A DNA stretch of 64,000 nucleotides. Source: Brachionus koreanus. Lineage: Eukaryota > Rotifera > Eurotatoria > Ploima > Brachionidae. Both the position numbers and the translations under genes were made by a program. The notes under the pieces were generated by a model. It worked only from the letters and a program-made list of their open reading frames with translations, had not been told where the DNA came from and did no database searches. Shown here piece after piece: positions 34,051-44,891 of this stretch. Where the stretch lies: contig PJRA01000313.1 in the NCBI GenBank assembly GCA_016987375.1, positions 1,442,715-1,506,714 on the forward strand, given 5' to 3'. Numbering within the stretch: position 1 is the first letter of the stretch; each line of letters opens with the position of its first letter.

Positions 34051-36567
34051 TCAAATATCCCAGCTGAACAAATGGTGTTCGACTAGCATGTCTTTAATAG
34101 ATTCATTAATTGCTGAGTCTCGATCAAAATTTGGTAACTCAGCATCTTGACTTAGCAAAAACGAAAATTGAGAAAGAATACGAAGTTCACATTTAATTTG
34201 TACCCAACCAGGACTTCTCAAAAATGACCATCTATGGTACCATTTTTCAACAGTTTCCACACATGAACACAAAGTCTCTAGCCAAATGTGCAAAACCCGC
34301 TCATTAAGGCCGACACAAATAAGAGATCTAAATTTTATATCCATACTAATTCGACGCGGATCGTGGCTCATGTTTATAATTTGCACTGATTTGTACAAAA
34401 GCTCATCAGGTGTCAAAACTTTGCCATCCTCATCCAGGCGAAACGTTCGGCACAAAACCAAACGTGAATAAACACTATCAAAGTCCTTTTCAACTACTTT
34501 CTTAGCTGCTTCTTCAATAAACGACCATGGATGAGATGCACTTCCCAATACTGACCATTTTTTTAGGCCATGCTCAAATATTGCTTTAATAACTAGTGAA
34601 AATTCACCTCTAATTAATTCACCTATTCTTTCACTGACTGAATCATCACCAGCGATTGAATAAATTTTTCCATTTCTTTCATCTATCATTGAGACAAATT
34701 TACTCGGAAACCAACCTTTGACTCCATTCATTTCACCTATCCAGCAATGGTCATCCTTGGTCGACAATACTGTAATTATGTCATTTTTCTTAAAGCCCAA
34801 CTCGTCATCATCAGTTTTGTCAAAATCCAATAGAGCCTTGGCGCGTTTGACTCTTTTAGACTTGGTCGTATCTGCATATAGCTCATAGTCGCGGCTATGC
34901 GACTCTACTGAATAATCCGCATTCAAATTGCTATTTAGATATTTTTGCGGATCTTGGGTTTGAAAATGATGTGCTATTTTGAGTATAATTTCGCGTAAAT
35001 TCACCAAAAACTCGGTTTGAAAAACATTTTTCATTTTTGCTTCATCTTCCATGTAAAGGCTTTCACTGTTTAAACTGCGAATGCTAGAATTTATCTTAGA
35101 TCCATTTAAACCATTCGACTCTGAACGATTATTATTTAGGTCTGATTTAAAGGATTTTTTTATAAGCTTAAAAATATTGTGATTGTTGCTCTCATGTGTG
35201 CGATAATGAGCCCTTTCCTTGATTAATGGCAAATTGTGACAATTGGACGGATTTATGATTTGTCCTATTTGGGCCATTAAATAGGCCTGATGCTTGCGCC
35301 GTGCTGAGTCCAGTAGATTTTTGTTTACCGATGATGCAACTCGAATCATTGTTTCAATCAATAAATCAATATTGACCATCTCTGTGGGCATTTCGGTCAA
35401 AATGGTGAATATTTGACTAGAGCTTTCAGAGCTGAGTATTTTGGACTCGTTTAGTTTGAACATTGCCAAAGTAATTTGGAATAGAGCTGGTGAGCCCTCG
35501 TAGAAAAACAAATCCCAAATTCTTAGCAAAATTCTCATGTCAAACACATTTGAAAACAAGGTCAAATACCAATTGATGCAAATTAAAGATAGTTCTATGT
35601 CATGTTTTTTGAATTGTTTTTCCAATTCAGGTAAATAAGTGGCTGTTAATTGCCGCAGTACTTTCATGTCAGCTTGTACTCCTATTAAAGAGTGCGAGTA
35701 ATAAGAAGCTGGTAGTAAGTCTTCTAAAATTGAACACATAAGCCAGAAAGTGTCCTCTTCCTCAAGAAATAATAGCAAACTAGCTACAATGGTACCCATG
35801 CCTTGACAATATCCAATATTTGGATAAAGCCAAGCAATAGTCTGCAAAACTCTTCTTAACCGCGGAATGCCGACACTGTTTGCCGCAGTAAAACATGCAT
35901 TAGTCGGTAAAGTTCTTAACAAGTCTTTTTCAATTTGTTTTGAAGCATTAAAATGGTCTTGTTCACTGTTTTTAAATAAATCAACATATTTAAATTTTGA
36001 TTTTTGCTTTTTTTCCAATGCAGTCGATAGACGCATCCAAATGAAAGGTCTCAGTGAATGCGGAATTCCTTGGCCACGAATCATAGAGCGCAATTTTTCA
36101 CATCTTTCCAAACTTGTCACTTGATCCCAAGAAAACGAAGAACCCATGTCGCCATTTAAAGTAAATTCTAAATAGGCTATCCATTTTAATTTGTGTTTGC
36201 TGTCTTCGGTGAAATTGTCTAAAATTGGTTTGGGCCTTGGTGATGATGACAGATTTATGTCAATAAAATTGTCATTGTGAATGATAGGCTCTTCTCTTTC
36301 GATCTTGAAGCCAAACGGATCATGGTAAAATTCGTCTTCTTCGTTTACACAGTCCAATGGAAGCATTGAGCTTATTATTCCGCTGAATGCCCTGCCTGTT
36401 TTTAATTTTATTACACTTTTTTCTTCTTTTGAATTATTTTTTACTAATTTTAGCTCTATTTTGTTTTCTTCGTTGTCCTCGATCAAAGAATCGGCAATAA
36501 CGTGGCCTGGCCAGTATGCATTTTTAGCGTTTTCCATTGAATTTTTTGGATTTTTTTCTGACGTCAT
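34051..36567 (-). CDS. SGSM3: TBC-SH3-RUN Rab GTPase-activating protein, SGSM3-like
   Basis: 838 residues from the first in-frame ATG (36567); the frame is open for 13 more codons upstream without an ATG. Domain order is that of small G protein signalling modulator 3 (RUTBC3). A TBC domain spans about 160-385, with the arginine finger in IEKDLLRTLP (R218) and the glutamine finger in GYCQGM (Q255). An SH3 domain spans about 575-629 (ALLDFDKTDDDELGF...GWFPSKFV), and a RUN domain about 645-815. TBC proteins stimulate GTP hydrolysis by Rab GTPases; the SH3 and RUN parts bind partners and small GTPases. Human SGSM3 is about 750 residues; the N-terminus and the TBC-SH3 linker are longer here. The whole gene is a single exon in a genome where its neighbours are cut every 50-350 bases. 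Confidence 0.93.
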   Translation of the reverse strand: MTSEKNPKNSMENAKNAYWPGHVIADSLIEDNEENKIELKLVKNNSKEEKSVIKLKTGRAFSGIISSMLPLDCVNEEDEFYHDPFGFKIEREEPIIHNDNFIDINLSSSPRPKPILDNFTEDSKHKLKWIAYLEFTLNGDMGSSFSWDQVTSLERCEKLRSMIRGQGIPHSLRPFIWMRLSTALEKKQKSKFKYVDLFKNSEQDHFNASKQIEKDLLRTLPTNACFTAANSVGIPRLRRVLQTIAWLYPNIGYCQGMGTIVASLLLFLEEEDTFWLMCSILEDLLPASYYSHSLIGVQADMKVLRQLTATYLPELEKQFKKHDIELSLICINWYLTLFSNVFDMRILLRIWDLFFYEGSPALFQITLAMFKLNESKILSSESSSQIFTILTEMPTEMVNIDLLIETMIRVASSVNKNLLDSARRKHQAYLMAQIGQIINPSNCHNLPLIKERAHYRTHESNNHNIFKLIKKSFKSDLNNNRSESNGLNGSKINSSIRSLNSESLYMEDEAKMKNVFQTEFLVNLREIILKIAHHFQTQDPQKYLNSNLNADYSVESHSRDYELYADTTKSKRVKRAKALLDFDKTDDDELGFKKNDIITVLSTKDDHCWIGEMNGVKGWFPSKFVSMIDERNGKIYSIAGDDSVSERIGELIRGEFSLVIKAIFEHGLKKWSVLGSASHPWSFIEEAAKKVVEKDFDSVYSRLVLCRTFRLDEDGKVLTPDELLYKSVQIINMSHDPRRISMDIKFRSLICVGLNERVLHIWLETLCSCVETVEKWYHRWSFLRSPGWVQIKCELRILSQFSFLLSQDAELPNFDRDSAINESIKDMLVEHHLFSWDI

Positions 36568-36964
36568 TGAAAGATCATTCAGAAATTGTTTTTTTTTCAA
36601 TGCCACGTTATGACAATATTTAAATTCTTAACAAAAAATTCTTATTTTATTTAGAAAAAAAATATATATATATTAAAAATAATTTATGCTTCATATTGAA
36701 GCTAAGTAAGAATGCAGTAGATTCAATGATAATTGAAATTGAATTTTCAATTTTGGAATCAAATGCCTAAATGTAAAGCTAAATTTGATTGATTGTTTTT
36801 GTAATTTATATATTTTTTCTCATATTGTAGTAAAAAAAAAAAAAGAAAAAAATATAAATTTTCAAATTATAAAATAAAAAAATTAGAAGATTCATTTTTT
36901 TAATGATTTTCTTTACTTTTTACAGTTTATATTACCAAAAATTAAAAGGAATAAGAGTATTTGA

Positions 36965-37171
36965 CACTAGAAGCACCAAGCATTTTTTCACGTTTTTTTA
37001 ATTCAAAAATATATTATAAAAAAATATAATAATTTTATAAATTTATTTCATTTTTTAAAGAAAATTTTAAAACCTACATAAATCAAAAAAGATATATTCA
37101 TTTGAAAAATCTATTCAAAAAATATGAGGATTTTTAAAATTAGTCATTTGACTCGTTTGGTGCTTCTAGTG
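36965..37171. mobile_element. piggyBac-like MITE, 207 bp, TTAA target site
   Basis: Terminal inverted repeats CACTAGAAGCACCAAGC / CACTAGAAGCACCAAAC face each other. The right end is followed by TTAA and the left end is preceded by TTGA, a one-base variant. TTAA duplication with CAC-type ends fits piggyBac-superfamily non-autonomous elements. It is too short to code. A decayed relative lies at 33.5 kb. Confidence 0.75.
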
Positions 37172-37929
37172 TTAAAATAAGAAAAGAGTATAATCAATTA
37201 CACTAAGTAATTTAAACTAGGATTCTAAATCGTTGCTTGTTAAAATTTACCCAGCACCTATTAAAGCCATCATGAAATACTGGTCCGATTTGATTTCGAT
37301 TTTGGATGAATTTATTTAAATGAAATTAATTAAGACACAAAAGTTTGGATCAATTTCATGGCAGATTTAAAAAACACTGAAAACACAGCATTAAAAAAAA
37401 TTTGAATTCTTAAAAGTGAACCAAGAAATAATCATTTATTTAATTTTGCAAATTGTTATTGAAGCATAAAAATATAATTTTGTTTAAACTAATAAAAAAT
37501 TATTAAGTGAAAATTTGTTATAAGCTTAATATGGTGAATATGTCGAGACGAATTAATTATTTTTGATCAAAATTAATTCTTAGGTCAATCTAGCATATTT
37601 TTTAAAGCAGTATCCGAAAGCAACATGTGTTCAGAGTAATTTATTGTGAATGCAATGTAGATTATTTTGTATGAACTTTGGTAAGATTAATTTGAATTTA
37701 AATGATTTTTTAAATATTGATTATGTTTTAATTTTTAATTTAAGCAACAATTAATGTGTTAATTAACATTTAAAAAAATAAAACTATGTTTATGCTTCAT
37801 TCACATATGTCTCTTATCCTTGAATTAGTTTGACTCTATTGAATTTGTAAAAAGCCATGAACAATTTTAAAATTAGAACAAGCAATTTAAATATGATAAG
37901 TGAAACTGTTTGATTTGAAGTCAAATTGT

Positions 37930-38660
37930 TGCAAAAGCAGAGCATGTTTTAATACCAATTATTTTAAGTTTTCGATTATCACTTGGTCAAGGAAAATTGC
38001 CTAAAAAATGAAAAATAGTAAATGTTACTCCAGTTTTTAAAAAAGAAAGCTAACTTAATGCAAATAATTATCATTCTGTTCCTCAACAAGAAACTTTTGT
38101 AAGATTATTGAGATCATATTTTAAGTTGGTCCCTCATTTGGTCTCTTGATTCGAACATCAAAAAATGCCTTTTAATGCATATTGGTCCTAAAATCTATCT
38201 AAAACGACTCAAGAAAAGGATTTAGGTATCTATATCTATATTCCAGAGAAGAGCAACAAAAACCATCTCTTTCTTTTGTAATTACAAATATAACAAAAGA
38301 CTTGAGTTGCTAGATTTAACTGACCTCATGAGGGGTGATTTTATTCAGATCTATAAGATCATAAATCGCTATGTGTTCAACTTTTTAATGGAATGAATTT
38401 TTCTCCCAACCAAGTATACAATTTTTTTGAATCCATGGAAAGAGAAGATGCATCTTTATCATTTTTTGACAAATGTGTGTTGTTAAAAAATGAAAAAGTC
38501 TTTCTGAAAAATAGTAAATTCTAAAACAAAAAAATTTTTTAAAGCTAGACCGGATAAACGAAATTATTTACTGCTATAGCTTGTAAAAGCTTGACCCTTT
38601 CTTGGGTATTTTTTCGAAGTATTTTTTACCACTACTACTATTTAGTTTTAATTTGTTTTA
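37930..38660 (+). pseudogene. Internally deleted LINE relic with 3' tail
   Basis: Around 37950-38095 the frame reads LSLGQGKLPKK followed by NVTPVFKK, the N-terminal fingers of a LINE RT. Around 38250-38400 it reads RRATKTISFF and LDLTDLMRGDFIQIYKIINR, the extreme C-terminal region. The RT core is missing. A short ACTACTACTA-type repeat near 38630 resembles the tail of the LINE copy at 53.8 kb. Confidence 0.65.
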
Positions 38661-39101
38661 TTTACCTAACTTTAAAGAGAAAAATTTTCTTCAATTCTTT
38701 ATTAAATATTTTTATTTTTTACTTTCACCTATTATTTTATTTAATAAAAATTTCTAGTTTCTATTTAAGACATGTTATTTAAATGTTACTTAATTGAAAT
38801 TCTAAATATTAATTGCTTAACAATTAAATTATTATTGAAACTAATAAAACTATGAAAGTGCAAAAATGTCATAAATTTAAATTACATGACAGAAATTAAA
38901 TAGTCAAATTAATATTTGAATTGTCAGATATTTCCTTACAAAATTTCAGGTAAAAAATAAAAATCAAAATTTATTTCATAGATAAATATAATGAAAATCT
39001 TTGAGATGAAGAATAAAATTTAAAATAAATCTTAATTTTAATTAAAATCAAACATTTTTTATTACTTTTCTAAAACTGACAAAAATAAAAAAAATGAATA
39101 C
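38661..39101. other. AT-rich spacer
   Basis: No coding or repeat feature recognised between the LINE relic and the TTAA element. Confidence 0.4.
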
Positions 39102-39105
39102 TTAA

Positions 39106-39852
39106 AGTTCGCGCGATGAAAAACTTCCACACTATCTTCAGATTTGAATTTCGACCTCATTTTTAGATTCTACTTATATGAAAACCTAGGGTTAGCCAAA
39201 ATTTTAGGGGAGGTCAAAAATTTATTTTTTTGGATAGGGGGGTCTGAAACTTTACAGCCTTATTTGAGTGTATCTTATTTAAGAGATTTTATCTTAGAAT
39301 TTTTTCAAACGAATCTACCCGATCGACACATTTTCTGATAGAGAATTAAATGTTCTATATTCTGAAATGGTTATCTTTTAAAAAAAAAAAAAAAAGAGAA
39401 TATTTTCGGAAAAAAATCGGAAAAATTTTGACATTTTTAACTTTTTTGAGATCTACTTTTTTCCAAACGCCTTTACCTATATATTATTATATAAATTCTA
39501 AAACTAGACAAAATTCTGAACAAAACTATGGTTTTACTTATTTTATTTATTTAGTTTAAAATTTTTTTTAATCGATCAAAAAGTGTCCATTTAAAAAAAA
39601 AAAAAAAAATTTTTTGAAATATTTTCAAATTTGATAAATTAAATGTTAATTTTTGACATATTTTTACATAATTATAAAATTTTTTATTCATTTTAAAATT
39701 TTTTGTAATTTTCACACTTTTTGTAAATTAAAAATGCCACTTAAGTCTGCCTTTTACCAAAGTAGAATCTCAAATTTTGGAAGTTGTGCTGAAAAAAAAG
39801 AAGTTGTGGAAAAATCAGAAGAATCATGTGGAAGTTTTGCATCGCGCGAACT
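39106..39852. mobile_element. 747-bp non-autonomous DNA transposon, TTAA target site
   Basis: Terminal inverted repeats AGTTCGCGCGATGAAAAACT and AGTTCGCGCGATGCAAAACT (reverse complement of the right end) extend about 27 bp with one mismatch. TTAA flanks both ends (39102-39105 and 39853-39856). The interior is A/T-rich with no conserved transposase. A truncated relative begins at 8372. TTAA sites are typical of piggyBac, but the termini differ from those of the 207-bp element, so it is a separate family. Confidence 0.8.
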
Positions 39853-40211
39853 TTAAAAAAAATATATAAATGAGATATAAGTTAATTATTTGTATTAAGA
39901 GAATTTGAAGCTCTTTCAAAAAATGTTTACAGCATCATTAATATCTTAAAAGAAGGAAAAGAAAAATTAATTTAGAATTAGATATTTTATCATTTTATGC
40001 ATATCTAATTTTAATTTTAGCCTAAAAATAAAGCTATTGAAAACATAAAACTGTTATCAACTCCGACTTTAATTTTTTATTTTTTTATATAAAATATATT
40101 TTCACTATAAAAAATTTATTAAAAATAAAAACTAAAATTAAAGTTTGTTGAAAAAAAAATACTAAGAATTGAATTCAGAATTTATTTTATTTCGATTGAA
40201 CTCATTTGTTT

Positions 40212-41339
40212 CTACTTTATGCCTTTAAGAGCAAGTTCATAAGTAACTCGTTTAATGTAATTTGAATCAGGATAGCCAAAATAAGATGGTCCACCAGTTA
40301 TATTGGTCTTATGATGAATATCATTCCAAGTGATTACATTATTTTGTCCAGTAGTTCTCGATTGACCAATTGTGAAAATTAATTTTTGCTCAAAAGCTTT
40401 TTTTAAAAGAGAAAGAACATTTTTTCCTTCTGAATTATCAGGCAAATAGGCAACTCTTGTTGTTCCTGAATAAGGAACACCGGGATTAGGGTGTTCCGGA
40501 CCTTGAACTCCACCTTGGAAAGAGTATGTTATTTCAATCGTTTTGACAGATTGATCAAATCCAGGTAACGTTGTATTAAGCGATCTGTATGACATCTGAC
40601 CAGGTGGTTGGTTGCCAATTTGTTTACCATATGACTGTTTACAATAAGGGCATTCTTTTTTTATTTTTAGGCATTGATCTATACATCCTTGACAAAATAC
40701 GTGTCCACAAATATCTAATAATTTAGACTGTTTTATTTTTTCTAAACAAATCGGACAATCTTCATCCAGCTGATTATTTTTTTGTTCAAGCAAATTTTTA
40801 ATTATCTGCACACTTTCCAAATATTTATTTTTAAGATTGTTAGCAATGATTACTTGACATTTTTTCGATAAGGAAACTTTTCTTAACGAATTAATTAACG
40901 GTTTAATTGAATCATCTAGTTTAAATCCACATTGACCAGTGCCTATAATAGGCACAGCAATCGAAGCCAAATTTAGTTGATTAAAACAAGTATGAAATAG
41001 TTTGTCATAAATGGGCTCTAAGCTATTGGCTGTAGAAGGTGAACAGATATGTAATATACTATCAAAATTAGTAAGATTATATGATTGCGTTATAAAAACT
41101 GAGTTTTTGTCCAAAAACGAATTTTGTGCTAGATAATTATTAAATTCCTGTACTAAACCGTTGCCAGCTGCATCCGTAATTGACTTGGATACTCCATTAT
41201 AGTGTTGAAATTTTGGTCCAGTACAATTTACAATACAGTTAATATTACACAAAAGACTGATATCAGCATTTATCAAAATAAGTTCTATGTTTTGATTGTC
41301 CAATCCCGAAAATTTTGTATTTTGCAAAAACTTCGCCAT
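40212..41339 (-). CDS. Macro domain-RING-Deltex C-terminal E3 ubiquitin ligase
   Basis: One exon, 375 residues from the ATG at 41339 (a GTG lies two codons upstream). The N-terminal 180 residues have macro-domain features: ILINADIS start, VNCTGPKF, GVSKSITDAAG and the IIGTGQCGF loop, which in the family binds ADP-ribose. A C3HC4 RING follows (C195, C198, C211, H213, C216, C219, C230, C233). Then comes a complete Deltex C-terminal domain (NQPPGQMSYR, VQGPEHPNPGVPYSGTTR, GQSRTTGQ, WNDIHHKT, YFGYPDSNYI). RING-DTC proteins ubiquitinate substrates, and the DTC binds ADP-ribose or NAD. In vertebrates DTX3L pairs with the separate macrodomain protein PARP9, whereas here both modules are in one chain. 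A link between ADP-ribosylation and ubiquitination is inferred. Confidence 0.93.
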   Translation of the reverse strand: MAKFLQNTKFSGLDNQNIELILINADISLLCNINCIVNCTGPKFQHYNGVSKSITDAAGNGLVQEFNNYLAQNSFLDKNSVFITQSYNLTNFDSILHICSPSTANSLEPIYDKLFHTCFNQLNLASIAVPIIGTGQCGFKLDDSIKPLINSLRKVSLSKKCQVIIANNLKNKYLESVQIIKNLLEQKNNQLDEDCPICLEKIKQSKLLDICGHVFCQGCIDQCLKIKKECPYCKQSYGKQIGNQPPGQMSYRSLNTTLPGFDQSVKTIEITYSFQGGVQGPEHPNPGVPYSGTTRVAYLPDNSEGKNVLSLLKKAFEQKLIFTIGQSRTTGQNNVITWNDIHHKTNITGGPSYFGYPDSNYIKRVTYELALKGIK

Positions 41340-43766
41340 TTTCACTATTTTTTTTAATTCTTAAAAAATGAAATTTTTCTATTTAAGCTGGAGAAATTTT
41401 TGATGAAATTTTTTCATTTTATTTTAGAAACTATTCAAATTATAAGATTTCATAATTTATAATTTAGATAATTATCGCTCCCTCTAAGCAAAATTAATAA
41501 CTTAAACATAGCAATAGAGATCAAAAATAAAAAATTTAAAACATGTACTCTAAAAAAAGTATTGAATAGAAAAAAAGAAGTAATAAATGACAAAATTTAA
41601 ATTCTTAACAAAAAAATTCTTATATTATTAATAAAAAAAATACATGGAACAAGTCTTGAGCATAAACAAGTTAAATCCATTTAGAAAGCCCAATGGTTTT
41701 GTTTATACCGCCCTTTAAAAAATTAAAGCTTAAATATTTACACCACTAGTCACATTAAGCCATTCGGATTCTGTTTTACCAACAACAACTCTTTGTTTAC
41801 GATGACTAAGAAACGATTTAATCCATTTTAATAACATTGCTTCAATGCCAAGTCGTTTAAGTTTAAATAAAAGTTTAGAGTGATTCACTCTTTGGAAAAA
41901 TTTGCATAGAGCACATCCACTTGATTGCTTAGAGATATATGATGTGCCAAAAGATCAAGACTTTCGAGGAGGTTTGTAGTACACGATTTATGAGGAATAA
42001 ATCCATATTGGAATTGATTAATTAATCTATTTCCTAGACAAAAATTTAAAACCAAGATTCTAATAATTCTCTCAGCAATACGGCATGGATTGAGATAGGC
42101 CTATAATTTTTACGGTCTGATCAACCTTTTTTATAAATTGGAGAAAATATTAAAAAAAAATTATAATTTAAAACTTAAATTTAAAGTCTTGAAATAAATG
42201 TACTCTTGCATAATAGTTGTTTCATCCTTAGGCTTCACTGAGGCTTTTTATAAATTTTTATAATTCATTTACCATTTTTATTTGAAAATAATAAATTCAA
42301 ATAAAACTAAATTTTTTCCTTGACTCGGTTATTATTTATTAAAGACATACTTTTGTTTACTTTAAAAATTAAATACAAAATAAAAAAAATTAGGCTACGG
42401 TTAAGCATTAAATAACAGCAATTAGCAGCGTTTACTGTCTTAGAATTTTGAATATTTTCTAAAAATTTTTTCATTTTTAGCATCAGTATTGATGTAGCTT
42501 TTTAAAAAAAATAGAAAGCATAAATTGCTAATAATGATAGCGGTGATAACGGTTCCTAGAAATTGTTTAAATTCATTTTATTTCTATAATACGATTATTT
42601 ATTGAAATATTGCGTTTATTTTATAAAATGGTTAAAATTTTCAGTTAAATAATTTTTTCAAAAATGGCGATAGCTTACCTATTGAGAACCTTTATAATTT
42701 TCTAGTTAGATCTGTTATAGACTTTTCCTTTCTATGTTTAAACTTAGCATTAAAATAATTTTAACAACTAATAGCCTCAAATCCACTTTTTGAAATAAGT
42801 GAGAGATATGTTGGAGTTGGACTTGACCAAAATTTGATGCGGAGATAAATATTCATGTGTAGTAAAACAAAGCCAATAAGTGTTGCGGATAAGTCCTATA
42901 AGCCAAGCTTGCTGTTTTTCCTTAATTGTATTACATTCGAAATTAAACTAATTTTTGTAAAATGTAAAAACCGATGTTTGTCATCATTTTTTGATTTAAT
43001 AAATCATTTAATTAGAAATGCTGAAATGTTTTTGAAAGAATCTTTTCATAAAATTTTTAAAAGGAAATGTCATTTTAATTAATACATCCATAAATCCAAA
43101 TTCATTTCAAAAATTTTTAAATTTCGAATTCTTTGTAAATTATCTAATCCAAGAAAAAAGAATACTTTTTCTAAGATTATAAATTAAAATAAAAGACAAA
43201 ATGTTAAATTGTAATCTCTTATCAATAATTTATTTTTTACAAATCGCCATTATTAATTTATTTTAAAAAAAAAGAAAATATTCGCTTACCATGGCAAAGT
43301 TCTGTAGAGTCTTAATAAAATTTTAAAATATAAATTAGCAAGTTCTACCCAAAATTAAAATCACTACAAAACTAATTTTAAAATAAGAGAGTTTTTTTTT
43401 GGTATTATTATATCAGCATAATGGTCATTAATTAGATATTAACATAATTGGTATCCATCAAAACGATATTATAAGTTTTTAAAAATTTAATAAATAATAT
43501 ATTAATTTTAAATAATAATTTTAAAATCTTTATTTATCCACAAACCAATTTAATAATATATTTTAAATATAAATTTAGAAAATACTATCAAAAATAATAA
43601 ACATGCTAAGATTTGCGATAAAATTCATCTTCCTTAATATATTAGATTTGAAATTATAGACTTAATTTGTTTTATATTTGGGGCTTTTTGTTAGATATAA
43701 AAATTATGAAAAAACAACTAGAGGGACAAATAGACAAATAAATGTTTTAATATTTTAGGTTTGTGG
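41340..43766. other. Spacer with one LINE relic
   Basis: Apart from the LINE relic at 41740-42135 I see no gene. A 75-codon open frame at 42855-43082 lacks recognisable motifs and is probably chance. Confidence 0.45.
41740..42135 (-). pseudogene. LINE reverse transcriptase relic
   Basis: The minus-strand frames read FSPIYKKG, NYRPIS, QFQYGFIPHKSCTTNLLE, then VDVLYANFSK and HSKLLFKLKRLGIEAMLLKW. This is the RT fingers-palm region of a LINE (compare YRPISL, QFGFRKGRSC, DFSKAFD). The FDKAFD-type Asp is lost and several frameshifts are present. Inactive. Confidence 0.8.
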
Positions 43767-44891
43767 TTAACACCATATTTTAATTGAACCATCTTCAAGA
43801 CCTCCAAACAAACTTTTAAATGGTGATAAAGCTAGCTTCATAGTATGACCAGTAAAAATTGTATTTTTTAGAGTTCCATCTGAAATATTCCATATTTTTA
43901 AAGATAAGTCATAAGAACTAGTTATCAACCAACCATTTGGTAGGCTTAATAGTGAAATAACACCTTTCTTATGACCTGAAAGTTTTCTTTTAATACTTCC
44001 ATTTTCCATATTCCAAATTATAGTCGAATTATCAGAAGACCCACTTACAAGATCACCATTGGGTAAAGCAAGCAAAACATTAATTCTTGTCTCATGGCCA
44101 TTTAGCGTTTGTTTTAATTCACCAGATATAATATTCCATATAAAAATTGACGCCGATGATCCACTAACTAAATCTCCATTATTTAAAACAGCCAGCGACC
44201 AAATATCGACTGAATGAGTAAGAGTCTTTTTAGCTATTCCTTCACTTACATTCCAAATCATAACTTTATTATCCCATGATCCACTTNNNNNNNNNNNNNN
44301 NNNNNNNNNNNNNNNNNNNNNNNNNNNNNNNNNNNNNNNNNNNNNNNNNNNNNNNNNNNNNNNNNNNNNNNNNNNNNNNNNNNNNNNNNNNNNNNNNNNN
44401 NNNNNNNNNNNNNNNNNNNNNNNNNNNNNNNNNNNNNNNNNNNNNNNNNNNNNNNNNNNNNNNNNNNNNNNNNNNNNNNNNNNNNNNNNNNNNNNNNNNN
44501 NNNNNNNNNNNNNNNNNNNNNNNNNNNNNNNNNNNNNNNNNNNNNNNNNNNNNNNNNNNNNNNNNNNNNNNNNNNNNNNNNNNNNNNNNNNNNNNNNNNN
44601 NNNNNNNNNNNNNNNNNNNNNNNNNNNNNNNNNNNNNNNNNNNNNNNNNNNNNNNNNNNNNNNNNNNNNNNNNNNNNNNNNNNNNNNNNNNNNNNNNNNN
44701 NNNNNNNNNNNNNNNNNNNNNNNNNNNNNNNNNNNNNNNNNNNNNNNNNNNNNNNNNNNNNNNNNNNNNNNNNNNNNNNTTAAAGTTAAATTTGTTTTTT
44801 TTTCTATGTAAAAAATATTTTGACAGATAAAACTATTTCTTAAATTAACTAAAATTAGGAAAAAAAATAAGATTAGCGTTTCATTAAACAA
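43767..44891 (-). CDS. WD40-repeat protein with N-terminal hydrophobic segment, partial (N gap)
   Basis: The frame is interrupted by 493 Ns (44287-44779), shown as an unbroken run only because the gap length happens to keep phase. The C-terminal part has at least five WD40 blades: SGSWDNKVMIWNVSEG, SGSSASIFIWNIISGEL, GHETRINVL...SGSSDNSTIIWNM, GHKKGVISL...LSLKIWNISDG and the last ending GGLEDGSIKIWC. WD40 propellers are protein-interaction platforms. The N-terminal 24 residues (FNETLILFFFLILVNLRNSF) look like a signal peptide or membrane anchor. There is no in-frame ATG at this end, so the start is either in a further exon or uses another frame. Whether both ends belong to one protein cannot be settled across the gap. 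Confidence 0.7.
   Translation of the reverse strand: MFNETLILFFFLILVNLRNSFICQNIFYIEKKTNLTLXXXXXXXXXXXXXXXXXXXXXXXXXXXXXXXXXXXXXXXXXXXXXXXXXXXXXXXXXXXXXXXXXXXXXXXXXXXXXXXXXXXXXXXXXXXXXXXXXXXXXXXXXXXXXXXXXXXXXXXXXXXXXXXXXXXXXXXXXXXXXXXXXXXXXXXXXXXXXXXXXXXXXSGSWDNKVMIWNVSEGIAKKTLTHSVDIWSLAVLNNGDLVSGSSASIFIWNIISGELKQTLNGHETRINVLLALPNGDLVSGSSDNSTIIWNMENGSIKRKLSGHKKGVISLLSLPNGWLITSSYDLSLKIWNISDGTLKNTIFTGHTMKLALSPFKSLFGGLEDGSIKIWC

Noticed and set aside
42855..43082. 75-codon plus-strand frame beginning with ATG
   Set aside because: Composition is like the surrounding AT-rich DNA and no domain or splice context is seen.
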